The position numbers and the translations under genes are program-made. DNA of 64,000 nucleotides, from the NCBI GenBank assembly GCA_019095985.1, contig CM032660.1, positions 11,676,941 to 11,740,940 of the forward strand, given 5' to 3'. Shown here piece by piece: positions 49,000 through 60,435 of the stretch (the stretch's first letter is position 1; the number at the start of each line of letters is the position of its first letter). Under the pieces are notes generated by a model. It saw only the letters and a list, made by a program, of their open reading frames with translations, was not told where the DNA came from and ran no database searches. Origin of the DNA: Streblospio benedicti (lineage: Eukaryota; Annelida; Polychaeta; Spionida; Spionidae).

Positions 49000-50440
49000 T
49001 ATCAAACCCAAACCCAGCCACAGATATTGTTTTTTGTTTTACCTTAACCTATGCGCAAAGCTTTGAAGAAAACTTCTGATCCATCGAAGAAAAAGCCCTA
49101 GACGAGACCGTACATTTTTAGTGTTTATACTATCTATGGTTACATACAACATTGAAAATCTTTTTCAGAGTTTATATGTTTATCGTGTATACAAGGTAGT
49201 CAACCAATCACTACTCAAAGGGAATACTAACTACTCAAAGGGAATCACAGGTGACTTCCAAGGTATACAATAAATTTATGTCATGTAAATGGTACTTGCT
49301 ATATCAGTTGAATATATAAATTTTCAGCTATTTGTACCATTCAATTTCTTCATAATTAAACCTTTTTTAACACTGAGAAGATGTTTTGTCCCCATTTGGA
49401 GATGTCAATATTATTATTCTATCAGCCTTAATAAACATTGCGTACACGCAAATTTCGGCTTGCGACGCACGAGTGATAAAGGCTACAGTCCTGTTATTTG
49501 TCATTCGGTAATCCTCCGATGTTTCCGCTGCTCTCATAACAGACCTCGAGGTCTGTTGAGCTCCAAAACATTCCGAGTAGATCCGAATGGTTATTTGTAC
49601 GGAACCTTCCAATGTCAATCCACTCGTTTTTCTCCCTGTTTTAATTTATCTATATTTTTCTATCAAACGCGTGTTTATGATTGTGAAATTGAAAGTTATT
49701 AGGTGCAACATGTCTAGAACATAGAAAACTAAATAATTAAGTGAAATTGTCTGAGGAGGTAGTTGCTGTTCATGTCCCTTTAATATTTTCAGTTTTTGTA
49801 CAAACCGGAAGTGCCTTGCAACACCATTATTCCAGCGATATTAATATAGTTCTTTTTAGACTAGTAAACATTTACTGTGCGCTTCGTGGTTCAATTTTAT
49901 CTGTTTGTCACTAGAACGTAATTTAATAATTTAGTAGTGCTGTATTTATTAAAATCAACCTATTGTTAATGTAAATTAAGGATATTATGAGCGCAATAAT
50001 CGTTACGTTTTATAGTAAATGACATACGTCATTCAAACGTAAGGCGATGACGTCACTTGTCGCATTCTTCATTCTAAACAACAAGTCACTTTTGTTTATG
50101 AAATACATTTTTTCATATTTATTGTCAAGCAGAAGCGTCGCTAGGTAAATTATTGTTAATCTAAGTATGATGTACAATTGTTGTAGAACACATTGATTAC
50201 TTGTAATTGTATTTTTGTTTTTGTTTCACATTTTTACACTAATTTTTGAAATTGTTTACAAGAAATGGTAAATAACAAATTGCATTTTGTTATGAATTTC
50301 AGATTTCACGAGTCTACATGGGAATCAATTAGCATACCAACTTGTATAGCACAAGAATAGAAAGTTATATTGAAGAAACTTGTACTGTATAAGAAATAAA
50401 ACGATCAACCCTTTTAGAGTCCGTAGATCACTGCACACCC
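49000..50440. other. No gene seen
   Basis: AT-rich. The longest open frame (49289-49702, 137 codons) has no recognisable similarity, and its composition is that of the surroundings. Confidence 0.45.
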
Positions 50441-50446
50441 AGTTCT

Positions 50447-50502
50447 AGTCTCGCGCAACACAGACAAACGTACAGCGAGCTCCGCGAGCTGTACGTTGGT
50501 CT
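50447..50502. repeat. Foldback repeat (GTACGTTGGTCTG family)
   Basis: CAGACAAACGTACAGC and GCTGTACGTTGGTCTG form a hairpin around CGCGAGCTC. The segment 50447-50484 recurs inverted at 51058-51095 with one mismatch. Confidence 0.75.
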
Positions 50503-51014
50503 GGTAGCACACCATTGTGTAGACTTTGCTCGATACGTTGACCACCGATTCGAATCTTCCCGACTTAATAACGTCAATTGGAGTCCATATCCAGGTATTA
50601 TAGATGATCTCATGCCATTCTGATTACCATCTATTTCATTAGACACATTGTTTACGCACGGACAATACACGCATATGATGTACAATTGCCTAGATTTCAA
50701 AGCATCAGTAAAATATATGACTTGTTTACAATAATGTTAATGGCTGCAGGCTTCAGGGAATACAGGGTGACCAGCGTAAAACGTGCAGCGTTCGACGTGC
50801 CCATTAAAACGTCAACCGTCCAAACAGTAACGTGCGCCGCACTTCTCTGAACGTCTTACATGCGGTTTTGAACGTAGATAACCAATGGTGTGCGTTTCAT
50901 ATGTTGTAGGCACTAAAATGACCTCTGAACTATGTCACATGATACCGTCGGCCAATCAGCTGCTATACCAACTTTCTGGTATATAAACAGACAAACATTA
51001 ACACTGTAAGAATC

Positions 51015-51169
51015 TAGACTCGACCAGCCAGCCTCACTTTGACGGGGCCACGTGGATTCGGAGCTCGCTGTACGTTGGTCTGTGTTGCGCGAGACTATGT
51101 TAGAATCCAGTCTCACTTGATCGAGCCACCACGTGGCCCCGTCAAAGTGAGGCTGGCTGGTCGAGTCTA
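51015..51169. repeat. Palindromic foldback element with perfect 41-bp arms
   Basis: Arms 51015-51055 and 51129-51169 are perfect inverted copies (TAGACTCGACCAGCCAGCCT ... CCACGTGG). The 73-bp loop holds the 38-bp stretch shared with 50447-50484. Confidence 0.93.
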
Positions 51170-51364
51170 ACCCAGTTCGTGCATTTTATTGTTTAAACAA
51201 TCGTAGCACAGCTATCAATGAACCCCCAATAGTGTATGATGTGTCAAAATAAAGCTACTTACTTATATTATCGCATAATAAACACAATTGTTATGGTTCA
51301 TTAAAATCATATGATCTGTGGAGAAATTTGTTATGGCAAAATGTATGCACACCCAGTTCGTGCG

Positions 51365-51560
51365 TGGCGATAATAGGGGATTTGAACATGTTTATTTACA
51401 TTAGATCTTACTAGAAATTTTATGTTTATACATTGGCACCGGGAAAACAATTATTTTCATAGTAGTGATATTATGTGTGATATTTGTTTGGAGCCTAATA
51501 ATTTTTCTATATAACACACGGACTGGGTGTGCACACGAACTGGGTGTGCAGTGCTCTATT
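51365..51560. repeat. ~150-bp repeat shared with 37.36 kb
   Basis: Same ordered blocks as 37355-37505. The GAACTGGGTGTGCA end is doubled here (51511 and 51538). Confidence 0.7.
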
Positions 51561-51639
51561 GAGTCTTTATTCTGCTGGCAGTAACAATTAGTAAAACATA
51601 AAATATCATAGATCATAGTCAGACTAAGGACTGCAGATG

Positions 51640-52330
51640 AATTGTTCTTGTGGTCTATATTACATAGTAATAAGCAATAAATGGCTTGTTGCTAAGAAAG
51701 CTTACTGCATAAGGCATATAACTTTATCTTGTATCAGTGTTGCTAAGACTGCTGACAGTTCTTAGGCAGTCTTCTGTGATATTGGTGACTGCCATAATGT
51801 CTTGTTAATGATGTTTATGTAGTTAATTCTAAGTTAAGAAAGCACATTTTTGTTACTAAGGATGTACAAATGTACACAGTTGCTAGGCACATCAAAATAA
51901 AAATAATAAACTATATCTTTTTATTGCCAATTAATTGTTCTTGTGGGCTATTCACATTCTAATAAGCAATAAATGGCTTGTTGCTAAGAAAGAAAGCTTA
52001 CTGCGTACGGCATATAATCTTATCTAGTAATGTTGCAAAGACTGCTGACAGTTCGTAGGTAGTCTTTTGATATCTGTGACTGCAATAAATTTCTTGGTCA
52101 GAATGCTCCCAGTTAACTAGAATAATATAAAGCATGTTTTTGTTACTAAGTGTGCACAGTTGCTAGGCACACCTTACTAATAAATGAGAAATTATATCTT
52201 GTCATTGTCTGCTGCTATGTATGCTTACACTTGCTAGGCACAATACTTTTATTGTGTAGAACATTGGATTTTCATTGACTGTTACTAAGAAAGCTGAGAG
52301 TTCCTAATAACATACACTATTATCATAAAG
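51640..52330. repeat. Degenerate ~280-bp repeats built on GTTGCTAAG / GTTGCTAGGCAC
   Basis: AATAAATGGCTTGTTGCTAA occurs at 51666 and again about 285 bases later; GACTGCTGACAGTTC occurs near 51749 and 52041, and once more near 55288. It is part of the larger tandem duplication with 55.06-55.6 kb. Confidence 0.75.
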
Positions 52331-52579
52331 CATCTATAAAATTTAATGGGGAAATACTTTGCTCTTATTTTACTGAGCTCATACCCTAGGATAGACCATG
52401 TAGGCTGAGCTCGAAATGATGTCATAAGTTATTGCCTAATGAAATTCAAAATGACCCATAATGCTTTTCTCTGAAGTTGATGATGTCATGATTAATGAGC
52501 CAATGAAATAAAGTCAAATGTCATGTGATGAAATGTTCCATACCAACCAGTTAGTTACCTGTGATTATTCATAAACAAG

Positions 52580-53590
52580 ATGGAGCATATAGTGACTAAT
52601 TATGATTTAGCGAAAATTCTGGGTTTTTTAACTATTGTACTTATTGCGTTAATCTTTATTTTACTTCTTATCATTGAAATTGCATACTACAGTATAACTT
52701 TTTATATACCATTAGCACTCAGTGAGCTTTGAATAATTATAATTGCTACATAAGAGGATTGTAATGAAGGAATAATCAAAATTATTACAAACTCAGTCGG
52801 TTTCAGCACACCCACATGTGATGAAAAAATATTGAGATATCAGGAGTATGGACGTTACATATGTAAGACATGTTTCAAATTTAACTTATTTGATACAGTT
52901 ATTGCTGAACTAAATATCCTATTAACTCTTAATAGGCATATCTGACTTGGATTTTAAAAAATGTCTTGCTCTTTTTTGAAAATATTTGTTCCAAATTTTA
53001 TATATTCAATATAGTTCAATATGAACAAAGCATGCAAAAATCAAGACCATAATTAAAAAAAAAAACGATTTATATCATTTTTCTTTAAGAGCAAAGATTC
53101 CCAGAAATTATTGACTGTTCTGATGATTGTTCTAAACAGCGTCCTTTTGAGTATTAATCGGTACTTTCAATATTGGATAAATGCTATGTTTGGAAACCTG
53201 TATTCTATGTATGTATGCATTTTATGTGTTTACCAATTATACAACCCCACAACGAGACAGATATTACCATGTACATCATTATGATAGTCTATTTTTTTCA
53301 ATCTAGCAATGATTGCAGCATACATGCTAGGCAGATAGAGAGTTGACGATGAAGAATTTGGTGAGTTAAATATACCAAGTACACATGACCCTGCTCATAT
53401 AAATGTTACTACCATATCACAATGGAAATTGTGTAATAATTTTGCTCTTATTGCTTTGAAATTTGAAAAAATCTTTTGTGTTTCAGTACTTGCTCCATTA
53501 GCACATGTTGTACGATCCCCCGTGGAAAGAGCCATGGACACAAGAAGGAAACACAACATTGCATTAAAAAGTGTCCACATGGAGTTGTTT
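52580..53590 (+). pseudogene. Unrecognised small membrane-protein gene, copy X (decayed)
   Basis: An ATG at 52580 starts MEHIVTNYDLAKILGFLTIV with a hydrophobic segment to about residue 35, then YSITFYIPLALSEL, followed by two in-frame stops, then EDCNEGIIKIITNSVGFSTP. Later exon-like blocks conserved with copy Y lie at 53090-53151 (after TTTAAG), 53307-53360 (ending at GTGAGT) and 53487-53590 (LAPLAHVV, ERAMDTRRKHNIAL). The last runs into a GAA repeat. I do not recognise the family. The match to copy Y at acceptors and coding blocks argues for a real spliced gene that has since decayed. Confidence 0.45.
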
Positions 53591-53595
53591 TCTGA

Positions 53596-53690
53596 AGAAG
53601 AAGAAGAAGAAGAAGAAGAAGAAGAAGAAGAAGAAGAAGAAGAAGAAGAAGAAGAAGAAGAAGAAGAAGAAGAAGAAGAAGAAGAAGAAA
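53596..53690. repeat. (GAA)n microsatellite
   Basis: About 32 GAA triplets. Poly-Glu, poly-Lys and poly-Leu open frames across it are artefacts. Confidence 0.98.
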
Positions 53691-53830
53691 GAACCTAGGT
53701 CGCCTGCCAAAGAGCTGCTTTATGGAGAGCTTGCTGAAGGCTCTGGGATGACTGAGCGTCCAAAAACTCTTCAAAGATGTCTGCAAGTGCGGCATGAAAA
53801 AATAAAAGATGATAAGAGAGAAGCCCCCCC
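53691..53830 (+). mobile_element. LINE RT C-terminal remnant
   Basis: SPAKELLYGELAEGS followed, one frame over, by FKDVCKCGMKK matches the end of LINE ORF2 proteins (LYGEL..G, then FKDVCKRDMK). Short and frameshifted. Attached to the 3' end of the GAA repeat. Confidence 0.55.
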
Positions 53831-55050
53831 CCGCCTTCCCCCACCCCAATAACTAGATCAACAAAGCTTCTAGATCAGCCACTCCAGAGTTCAGAGAGTG
53901 GCAGCTCCAATGTCTAATTGCCAGCCCGAGGCAAAGAAAAAGACTCTTTAAGCCCCCAGCCCTTCAACAAGAATATTATGTCTCCTGGATTCAGGATTTC
54001 ATGATCAGGGGGATCAACATGAAGTAAAAAAATGAACACTTTTAAGAGAAGCCTCCTCCCATTAGGACAAGTTTACTGGATCCGCCGCTCCAGACTTTAC
54101 AGCGCGAGAATCGGCAGGAAGCTGAGACATGGAGCGAGAAACTAAAATGAGAAAGTTGATTTTATGAAGTTTGGTATCTTGGTATGTTGGCTCAATCAAA
54201 ATCATTTTTGGGCTTTGAAATGGGTTATTGATAGAGTGACAAGTCTTCTACTTCTATAGCTATATCTAATTTTCATATTTGCATGTAATTTGCATTTCAT
54301 GTAAGCGTACCATTGCCCACCTCAATGTTTGTGCCCATCTCACCAACACAGGCGACGATGGCTGCGGTGGGTGCAATGTTCTGATCCTTTAGGCATCAAG
54401 GTTTACCAAGCTGTCTGTTTGGTCAGGTTTGGGGAGTTGGTTTATGGATCAATGTAACTTGTCATCTTCATTATTCTTACTGTATTATATTGTGCTATTA
54501 TTTCATTTTTCGTACTATGATTTTTTTTTATTATATTCTTTCCCTTTTTTTGTATTACTTTTTCAAAAATGTTTCTTATACTACATTGTTTTATTTTCAT
54601 TTCACTAACAAACTCTTATTACCAATAATTCAAAATATGTACATTTGTTGAAAATTATGGATGAACCAACGGATCTTTGAGTTTCTGATTTTTTTCTCTC
54701 TTTTGTCTGTGACAAAAAATACTTTTCCACTTGAAAATGCTGTGTCGAAAGCTAGATCCGTCCCCGGTGACTGTATTAAATATCTTAATTATATCTCCAT
54801 AAACACCATCTGGAATACCTGGTAAAAATATTGGAGGATCGTTTCCACTTGATGATTCAAATTTGTCAGACCACTACACAGATCAAGCGTCCCTGGTGAC
54901 TGACACCTGACGCTAAAGCCTATTTTGCCTTTAATTATATGCATCCATAACACCATTTGCAGGATTTACCCGTTCCCACTTCACTTTTGTTACAATACCA
55001 TTTGGTTTACAATATAATACCATATAATACCATAATAATAAGAATGGGTA
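53831..55050. other. Spacer between the duplicated membrane-protein copies
   Basis: No exon recognised. Possibly further LINE-derived sequence up to about 54150, then AT-rich non-coding DNA. Confidence 0.4.
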
Positions 55051-55059
55051 CTAGTGCTC

Positions 55060-55600
55060 TCAGCAGTCTTAGCAACATGTAGTGAGACTAGATAAGCTTA
55101 CCGTATATGCCTAACACAATCTAGGACTTACAACAAAATCTTCTTGTGGTCTATCTATATTATAATAAGAAAAGCATCAATGCTTTGGAAATACGTGAAA
55201 ATTAAACTTATACCAGATTATATTTTTCTTGGACTTTTTGCTGAAAAGCATAATTAGTAAGTCATATAATCTTTTATTATTGTTGCTAAGACTGCTGACA
55301 GTTCGTAGGAAATCATTTGATATTTGTGACTGTCATAATCTCTTGGTCAGATTGCTCCCTGTTAACTAGAAAAATATAAAGCATGTTTTTTGTTACTAAG
55401 TGTGCACAGTTGTTCGGCACACCTTACTAATAGATGGAAAATTGTATCGTGTCACTGTCTGTTGCTATGTATGCTTGCTAGGCACTTTACTTTTATTGTT
55501 AAAGAACATTGGATGTTTATTTATTGACTGTTACTTAAAGCCGAGAGTTCCTAATAACATACATCATCAAAAGCATCAATGAAATTTAATTCGGAAATAC
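55060..55600. repeat. Upstream repeats of the duplicated unit, second copy
   Basis: Matches 51640-52330 through GTTGCTAAGACTGCTGACAG and GTGTGCACAGTTG. The offset of about 3.3 kb is the same as for the gene copies downstream. Confidence 0.8.
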
Positions 55601-55859
55601 TTTTTCTCCTGTTTACTGAGGTCACACACTCTATATGAAGGACAACGTAGAATAAGCTAGAAATGATGTCATAACTTATTGCCCAATGAAATTTGAGCTA
55701 GAAATGATGTCATAACTAATTGGCCAATGAAATTTAAAATGACCCATAATGCTTTGCTCTGAAGTTGATGATGCTCATGACTAATGAGCCAATGAAATAT
55801 AGTCAAATGTCATGTGATCAAATGGTCCATATCAACCAGTTAGTTACCTGTGATTGATT

Positions 55860-56893
55860 ATTCATAGACAAGATGAAGCGAAAAGACTAGTTATGATTTA
55901 ATGAAAATTCTCTGTTTTTTTATTATTGTACTTATTGTATATTGTATTATTTTATTTCTTATGGTTGGATTCATTATACTGACATACTACAGTATAACTG
56001 ACTATATACCATTCGCGCTCAGTGAGCTTAGACAAATTACAATTACTATAGAAGTAGATTGTAATGAAGGAATATTCAAAAGGATTACAAACTCCGTTGG
56101 TTTCAGCACACCCACATGTGATGAAAAATATTGAGGTATCAGGAGTATGAACGATATATAAAGTAAGATATCTTTATTTTATGATTGTCAAATTTAACTA
56201 TTTTTGGTATAGTTATTGCTGAACTAGATATCAGTTAACAGCTGGAAGGCACATCTGATTAAGTTTTAAATACTGTGACAATGTCTTGTTCTTTTGAAAA
56301 TATTTGTTTCAAATTTTATAGATTCAATATGAGAAATCGTCTCAAAATAAAGACCATAATGATAAACATGATTTATATCATCATTTTAGAGCAAAGATTC
56401 CCAGCCATATTGACTGTTGTGATGACTGTTGTGATGATTGTTCTAAACACTTTCGTTTTTGAGTACCAATTGGTATTTCCAATATTGGACAAATGCAAGG
56501 TTTAGAAACCTGCATTCTCTATGTGGTATGTATGCATTTTATGTGTTCAACAATTATACAACCCCACAATGAGACAGATATCATCATGTACATCAGATGA
56601 TCTGTGATAGTCTAATTTCTTTTAAATTTAGCAATGATTGTGGCGTACCTGACAGGCAGAGAGCGTGTTGAAGAGAAAAATTTGGTGATTTAAATATATC
56701 AAGTATACATGAGCTCATTCATATAAATGTTAATGTTATTACTATATCACAAAATGGCAATTATGTAATCATTTTGTTCTTTAAATTCTTTAGAAATTTT
56801 GAAATCTTTTATATTTCAGAGCTTGCTCCATTAGCAGAAGCTGCAATGATCCCTGTGGAGAGAGCCATGGACACAAAAGGAAAACAATATTGA
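55860..56893 (+). pseudogene. Unrecognised small membrane-protein gene, copy Y (decayed)
   Basis: Colinear with copy X. The ATG equivalent to X (55872) is followed at once by a stop; the next in-frame ATG (55901) gives 77 codons: a hydrophobic N-terminus (LCFFIIVLIVYCIILFLMVG), YSITDYIPFALSELRQITIT, DCNEGIFKRITNSVGFSTPT, then a stop one base after an A-run that is shorter by one than in X. Exon-like blocks follow at 56390-56461 (RFPAILTVVMTVVMIVLN), 56632-56684 (MIVAYLTGRERVEEKNL, donor GTGATT) and 56820-56893 (ELAPLAEAAMIPVERAMDTK). At least two hydrophobic segments. Function unknown. Confidence 0.45.
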
Positions 56894-56959
56894 GTGTCAC
56901 TGAAAAAAAGTGTCTCGCATCTGGAGCAGCAAAATCACTACCGGTACCTAAAAAGGTTC

Positions 56960-57420
56960 ACAAGAACTGCATGGTGGATATCCTGGGCGCTCCCCACCCC
57001 AGCACCACCGTGTCCAGGACCTGATGAGCCTCGAGGTGGCACCACCTCGCAGCAGACAGGTCCAGTCGCCAGCGATGAGACAGCAGCGGTACCGGTACAG
57101 GCCAGACAGCCGGCGGTACCTCTGGAGTGCCCGGGTGGAGTTCTGATGCCGACTTATCGCCAGGGCGCCAGTGGCAGCGCCACTACTCCAGCGGGCGCCA
57201 CGGGAAAAGTGTGACCAGTACAGTGACCAGCAGAAGAGAGCAGCATCGCCAGCCTCAGGGCGCAAGTCTCCATGTCTGCAGAAAGGCAGATGATCAAGTG
57301 CCTGCTGTGCAACTGCCTCGTCGTCTCCCCAAAGAACTGTCAGAGCCACAAGATGAGAGGGGGAAGCATTGTTAAGGATGAGATGTGAAGGGAAAATTGT
57401 GAGGCATAAAAGCAACACAA
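56960..57420 (+). other. GC-rich patch, possible coding remnant
   Basis: Base composition jumps to GC-rich for about 300 bases. The plus strand frame near 57228-57380 reads SIASLRAQVSMSAERQMIKC then LLCNCLVVSPKNCQSHKMRG, Cys-rich with a Cys-x2-Cys and an His. No domain recognised and no start or splice sites fixed. It could be the last exon of copy Y's gene or an unrelated element. Confidence 0.25.
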
Positions 57421-57564
57421 GACAGTGCAGCTCAGGGGTTTCATGGCTTCAATTTTATTTGAAATATTCTTGTGTCCCAACTGTGGTGATGGAATGGACA
57501 AGAAGGTGGAATAAATGTGTAAGTGTATCTGGATTTGGATTAGATTTTGATAGTGAAGCTTGAT

Positions 57565-58200
57565 ATTCTTCTGACAAATTTAGTTTGCGACAGAAGATCT
57601 ATTCTGTGATGTCATGCAACTACGCTAAGTAAATGCAGTAGTCAGTTTGAAATTGTAGTGTGCTAAAGAAACAAGATCTGAAAAAAATGGCAAATGAGGA
57701 TTTGAATTTAATCATTCATTTTAAATTTCTTAAAATTACAATGTATATGTGTGAATTTGCTACTGCAAATTTATGAGATTTCTTCTTTGACTGGTATTGT
57801 TGGATTTATAGTTTATATTTTTTGTATCTGATTTGTTCTTTCAATTTAACCAAGAGATTATTGATAATCTTGCAGGGATATTCGATTATTTATTAGTAAT
57901 ACAAAACTTTCATGAGTGAAAGTGTAAAAAATCTATGAAGCAAATTAATTATAATTTGTAATTTTAAACGTACAATTTGACTGTAATTAATATTTTGTCA
58001 TTCCGTTACCAATTACCTTTAGTATTGGTTTCTCAGGACCATGTATATTTTAGCGGACCCAAATTATAAGATCAATAACTTGTTAAGAAAACATTTAACC
58101 ACATTTCTTTCTCTATTAGAAGAAAACCTTTTCGGTGTGGTTCCAAGATGCTTTTTATAAAGATTTTCACATTTTGTACTTTACCTCTGTTTTGATTCAA
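57565..58200. other. No gene seen
   Basis: AT-rich spacer before the low-quality stretch. Confidence 0.45.
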
Positions 58201-59793
58201 ATGCCTTCTTTTCTCTTGCACGAGAAACAACAAGGGGGTTCGTTTACCCCCGATAAAACTACTCAAAATAGTCACACATTTTCGGCTCGTCTACATAAAG
58301 CAGTAAATCGTTTATCCACAGTTTTCACCAATCGTTTTTTTTGTGTCATTAATTTACTAGTCAAATTATCCATTTTTAAGTCCATGTAAGATTTTTGACA
58401 GGCATGATCAGCCATAACACTTTGCGTCACTGTTCTGTACCAGGTTATATCAAATTATAAAATTAATCAGGTGTGTTTCCTGTGCATACATTACACTTTC
58501 GAGTAACCAATAATAAAAATATTTTAATGTATTATATAGATAATATTTACTGCATTGTATTAAATTTTCGTGAAAATAAGTACAACCGATACACGCTTCA
58601 CGTTCCGTAGTAGTTAGACGTTCTTGTTTCTTGCACGTGAGGCGTATGACGCAAGGCATCAACTCCTTGCGATCCAATTCAATTTTGTTTGTTTCTCCAC
58701 ACACTCAACAATATTTAAGTTTAATGAAAATAAATATAATTTGAAATCATATAAATTAACCATGATTTATTTATCAAGCAAGGGTTCAGGGGGTTTCCCC
58801 CCGAAAAAACCTCAAAATCGTCACACTTTTTTGGCTGTTCGTCTACATAAAAACGGTTTCTTATATGAAGGGAAGGACGTAAAAAAAGAGCTCTGTGCAA
58901 AAACCGTACAAGATGTGCAAGATGGATGGCGATATCAAAACAATTCCGTGTTTATGTTACAAATGATGGGGTTTTTTGGTATGAGAAAGGGGATGTGCTA
59001 TTCAATGCATTGTTAAGGAACCACATTTTTTTTTAAAAAGACAAAAATGTGGTTCCCAAAATTTTTCCCAAATTTAAAAAACTTTTTTTTGGGTCCCTAA
59101 TCTGTACATGATCCGGTTTCTCGTCTAATGAAAAAAAAGATTTTTTTGTTTTTCATTAACTTAAGTATTGGGTTTCCCCAAGTTTTTGAAATTGAATGAT
59201 TTGTGTTGAAAAAACAATTTCAATGATAAATTTTTTTCCCCTTTTTATTCTTTGAGATTATTCAATTTTTCAAGTTAATTTATTTTGAAAAAAGTTGGTT
59301 TGAAAACAATTTCATTTTTTCTTTTGTAAGTAGTCAGGGTTTGCTTTAAAAAATTTGGTTTTGGTAAAAAATCGGTTAGTTTCAGAGTCAAACGACGAGG
59401 AAACCTGGTGGTTTTTACACACTGGTTACATCTGGTTATATACTGTATGGTTTCAAATTTTTGCATCTTTGGGTTTTGGCTGGACAATTAACTGGTGACT
59501 CCCTGAAGATTTCATTCTGTTGCACCTTCCTCCAAAAAAAGCCTGAGAGCTCGAGGGATCGGGGTTTTCGAGGAAATCGTCCTGCAAGGGCAATAAGTGT
59601 TTTCAGTATCGAGGGTTCACCCATCCAGGTCTAGGATAGTTCAATAATCAAACATTATGGTGTCATCTGATATCTTTTATGAAGTCCATATCTTTTGAGT
59701 GAAAAATTTGATACAATTTTTAAAAAAAACGGGGAACTTTTGGGGTAACCCTTGCTTTGGCATTAGGTGTTGGTTTGTGCTGGTTTTAGAAGG
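58200..59793. other. Probable low-quality contig end with stretched homopolymers
   Basis: Runs of A, T, G and C of 4-8 become far more frequent than elsewhere. A block at 58208-58300 (AAGGGGGTTCG, GTCACACATTTTCGGCT, CGTCTACATAAA) recurs at 58785-58860 with the same words but longer runs, as read errors would give. It ends at the N gap. Treat any ORF here with caution. Confidence 0.6.
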
Positions 59794-59893
59794 NNNNNNN
59801 NNNNNNNNNNNNNNNNNNNNNNNNNNNNNNNNNNNNNNNNNNNNNNNNNNNNNNNNNNNNNNNNNNNNNNNNNNNNNNNNNNNNNNNNNNNNN
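59794..59893. other. Assembly gap, 100 N
   Basis: Exactly 100 N, a common placeholder length, so the true gap size is unknown. Confidence 0.99.
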
Positions 59894-60435
59894 TAGTAGA
59901 TTTTAACAATTAAAGGCTCAAATGAAAGCCTACCTTCTTAGCAAACTAAAGATAAGTAATAACAAAATGATAAGTAAACTTTAAGTGTTGAAAACTGTAA
60001 AGGCAAATGCCATGGTCATTATCATAGAAATTCATTACATAGGGAGTAATATTTGATCACACCCTATCAAACATATTTGGCTTCAGTTTTTTGTAGCTGT
60101 TTATGTTTAACACGGTGCCCCAACACCATACCTATGATGGAAACAATACAAAACTAGGCTATAAGGTCTTGAATTCATTAAAATATTGTCAAGAATAAAG
60201 CTATTCTTTGGTGTGTCCAAGCATTACGGCCCTAAAATGGGCATTTTGAGGCTGTTTCAATTCTACTGACTGAAAACTAATTTTATGGTAAACAATAAAT
60301 GTTGATTTCCTTAGCAGAACACAACATTATCTTATTATCAACACATTTTAAATGTTTCTAGGCTGTTATTTTATAAAGTTAGGAGCTGATTACAAAATTT
60401 CATGTCAGTTGGAACCCTGATCTTGCACTTTGCTC
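59894..60435. other. No gene seen
   Basis: AT-rich sequence between the gap and the duplicated BuGZ segment. Not similar to the left flank of 32989. Confidence 0.5.

Noticed and set aside
49289-49702. 137-codon plus-strand frame
   Set aside because: No recognisable domain, AT-rich composition like the surroundings, no splice or start context.
53429-53852. Poly-Glu/poly-Lys/poly-Leu open frames
   Set aside because: Created by the GAA microsatellite; only the short LINE-like tail and the ERAMDT block are meaningful.
58135-59016. Open frames of 84-130 codons before the gap
   Set aside because: Lie in sequence with error-like homopolymers; frames are unreliable.
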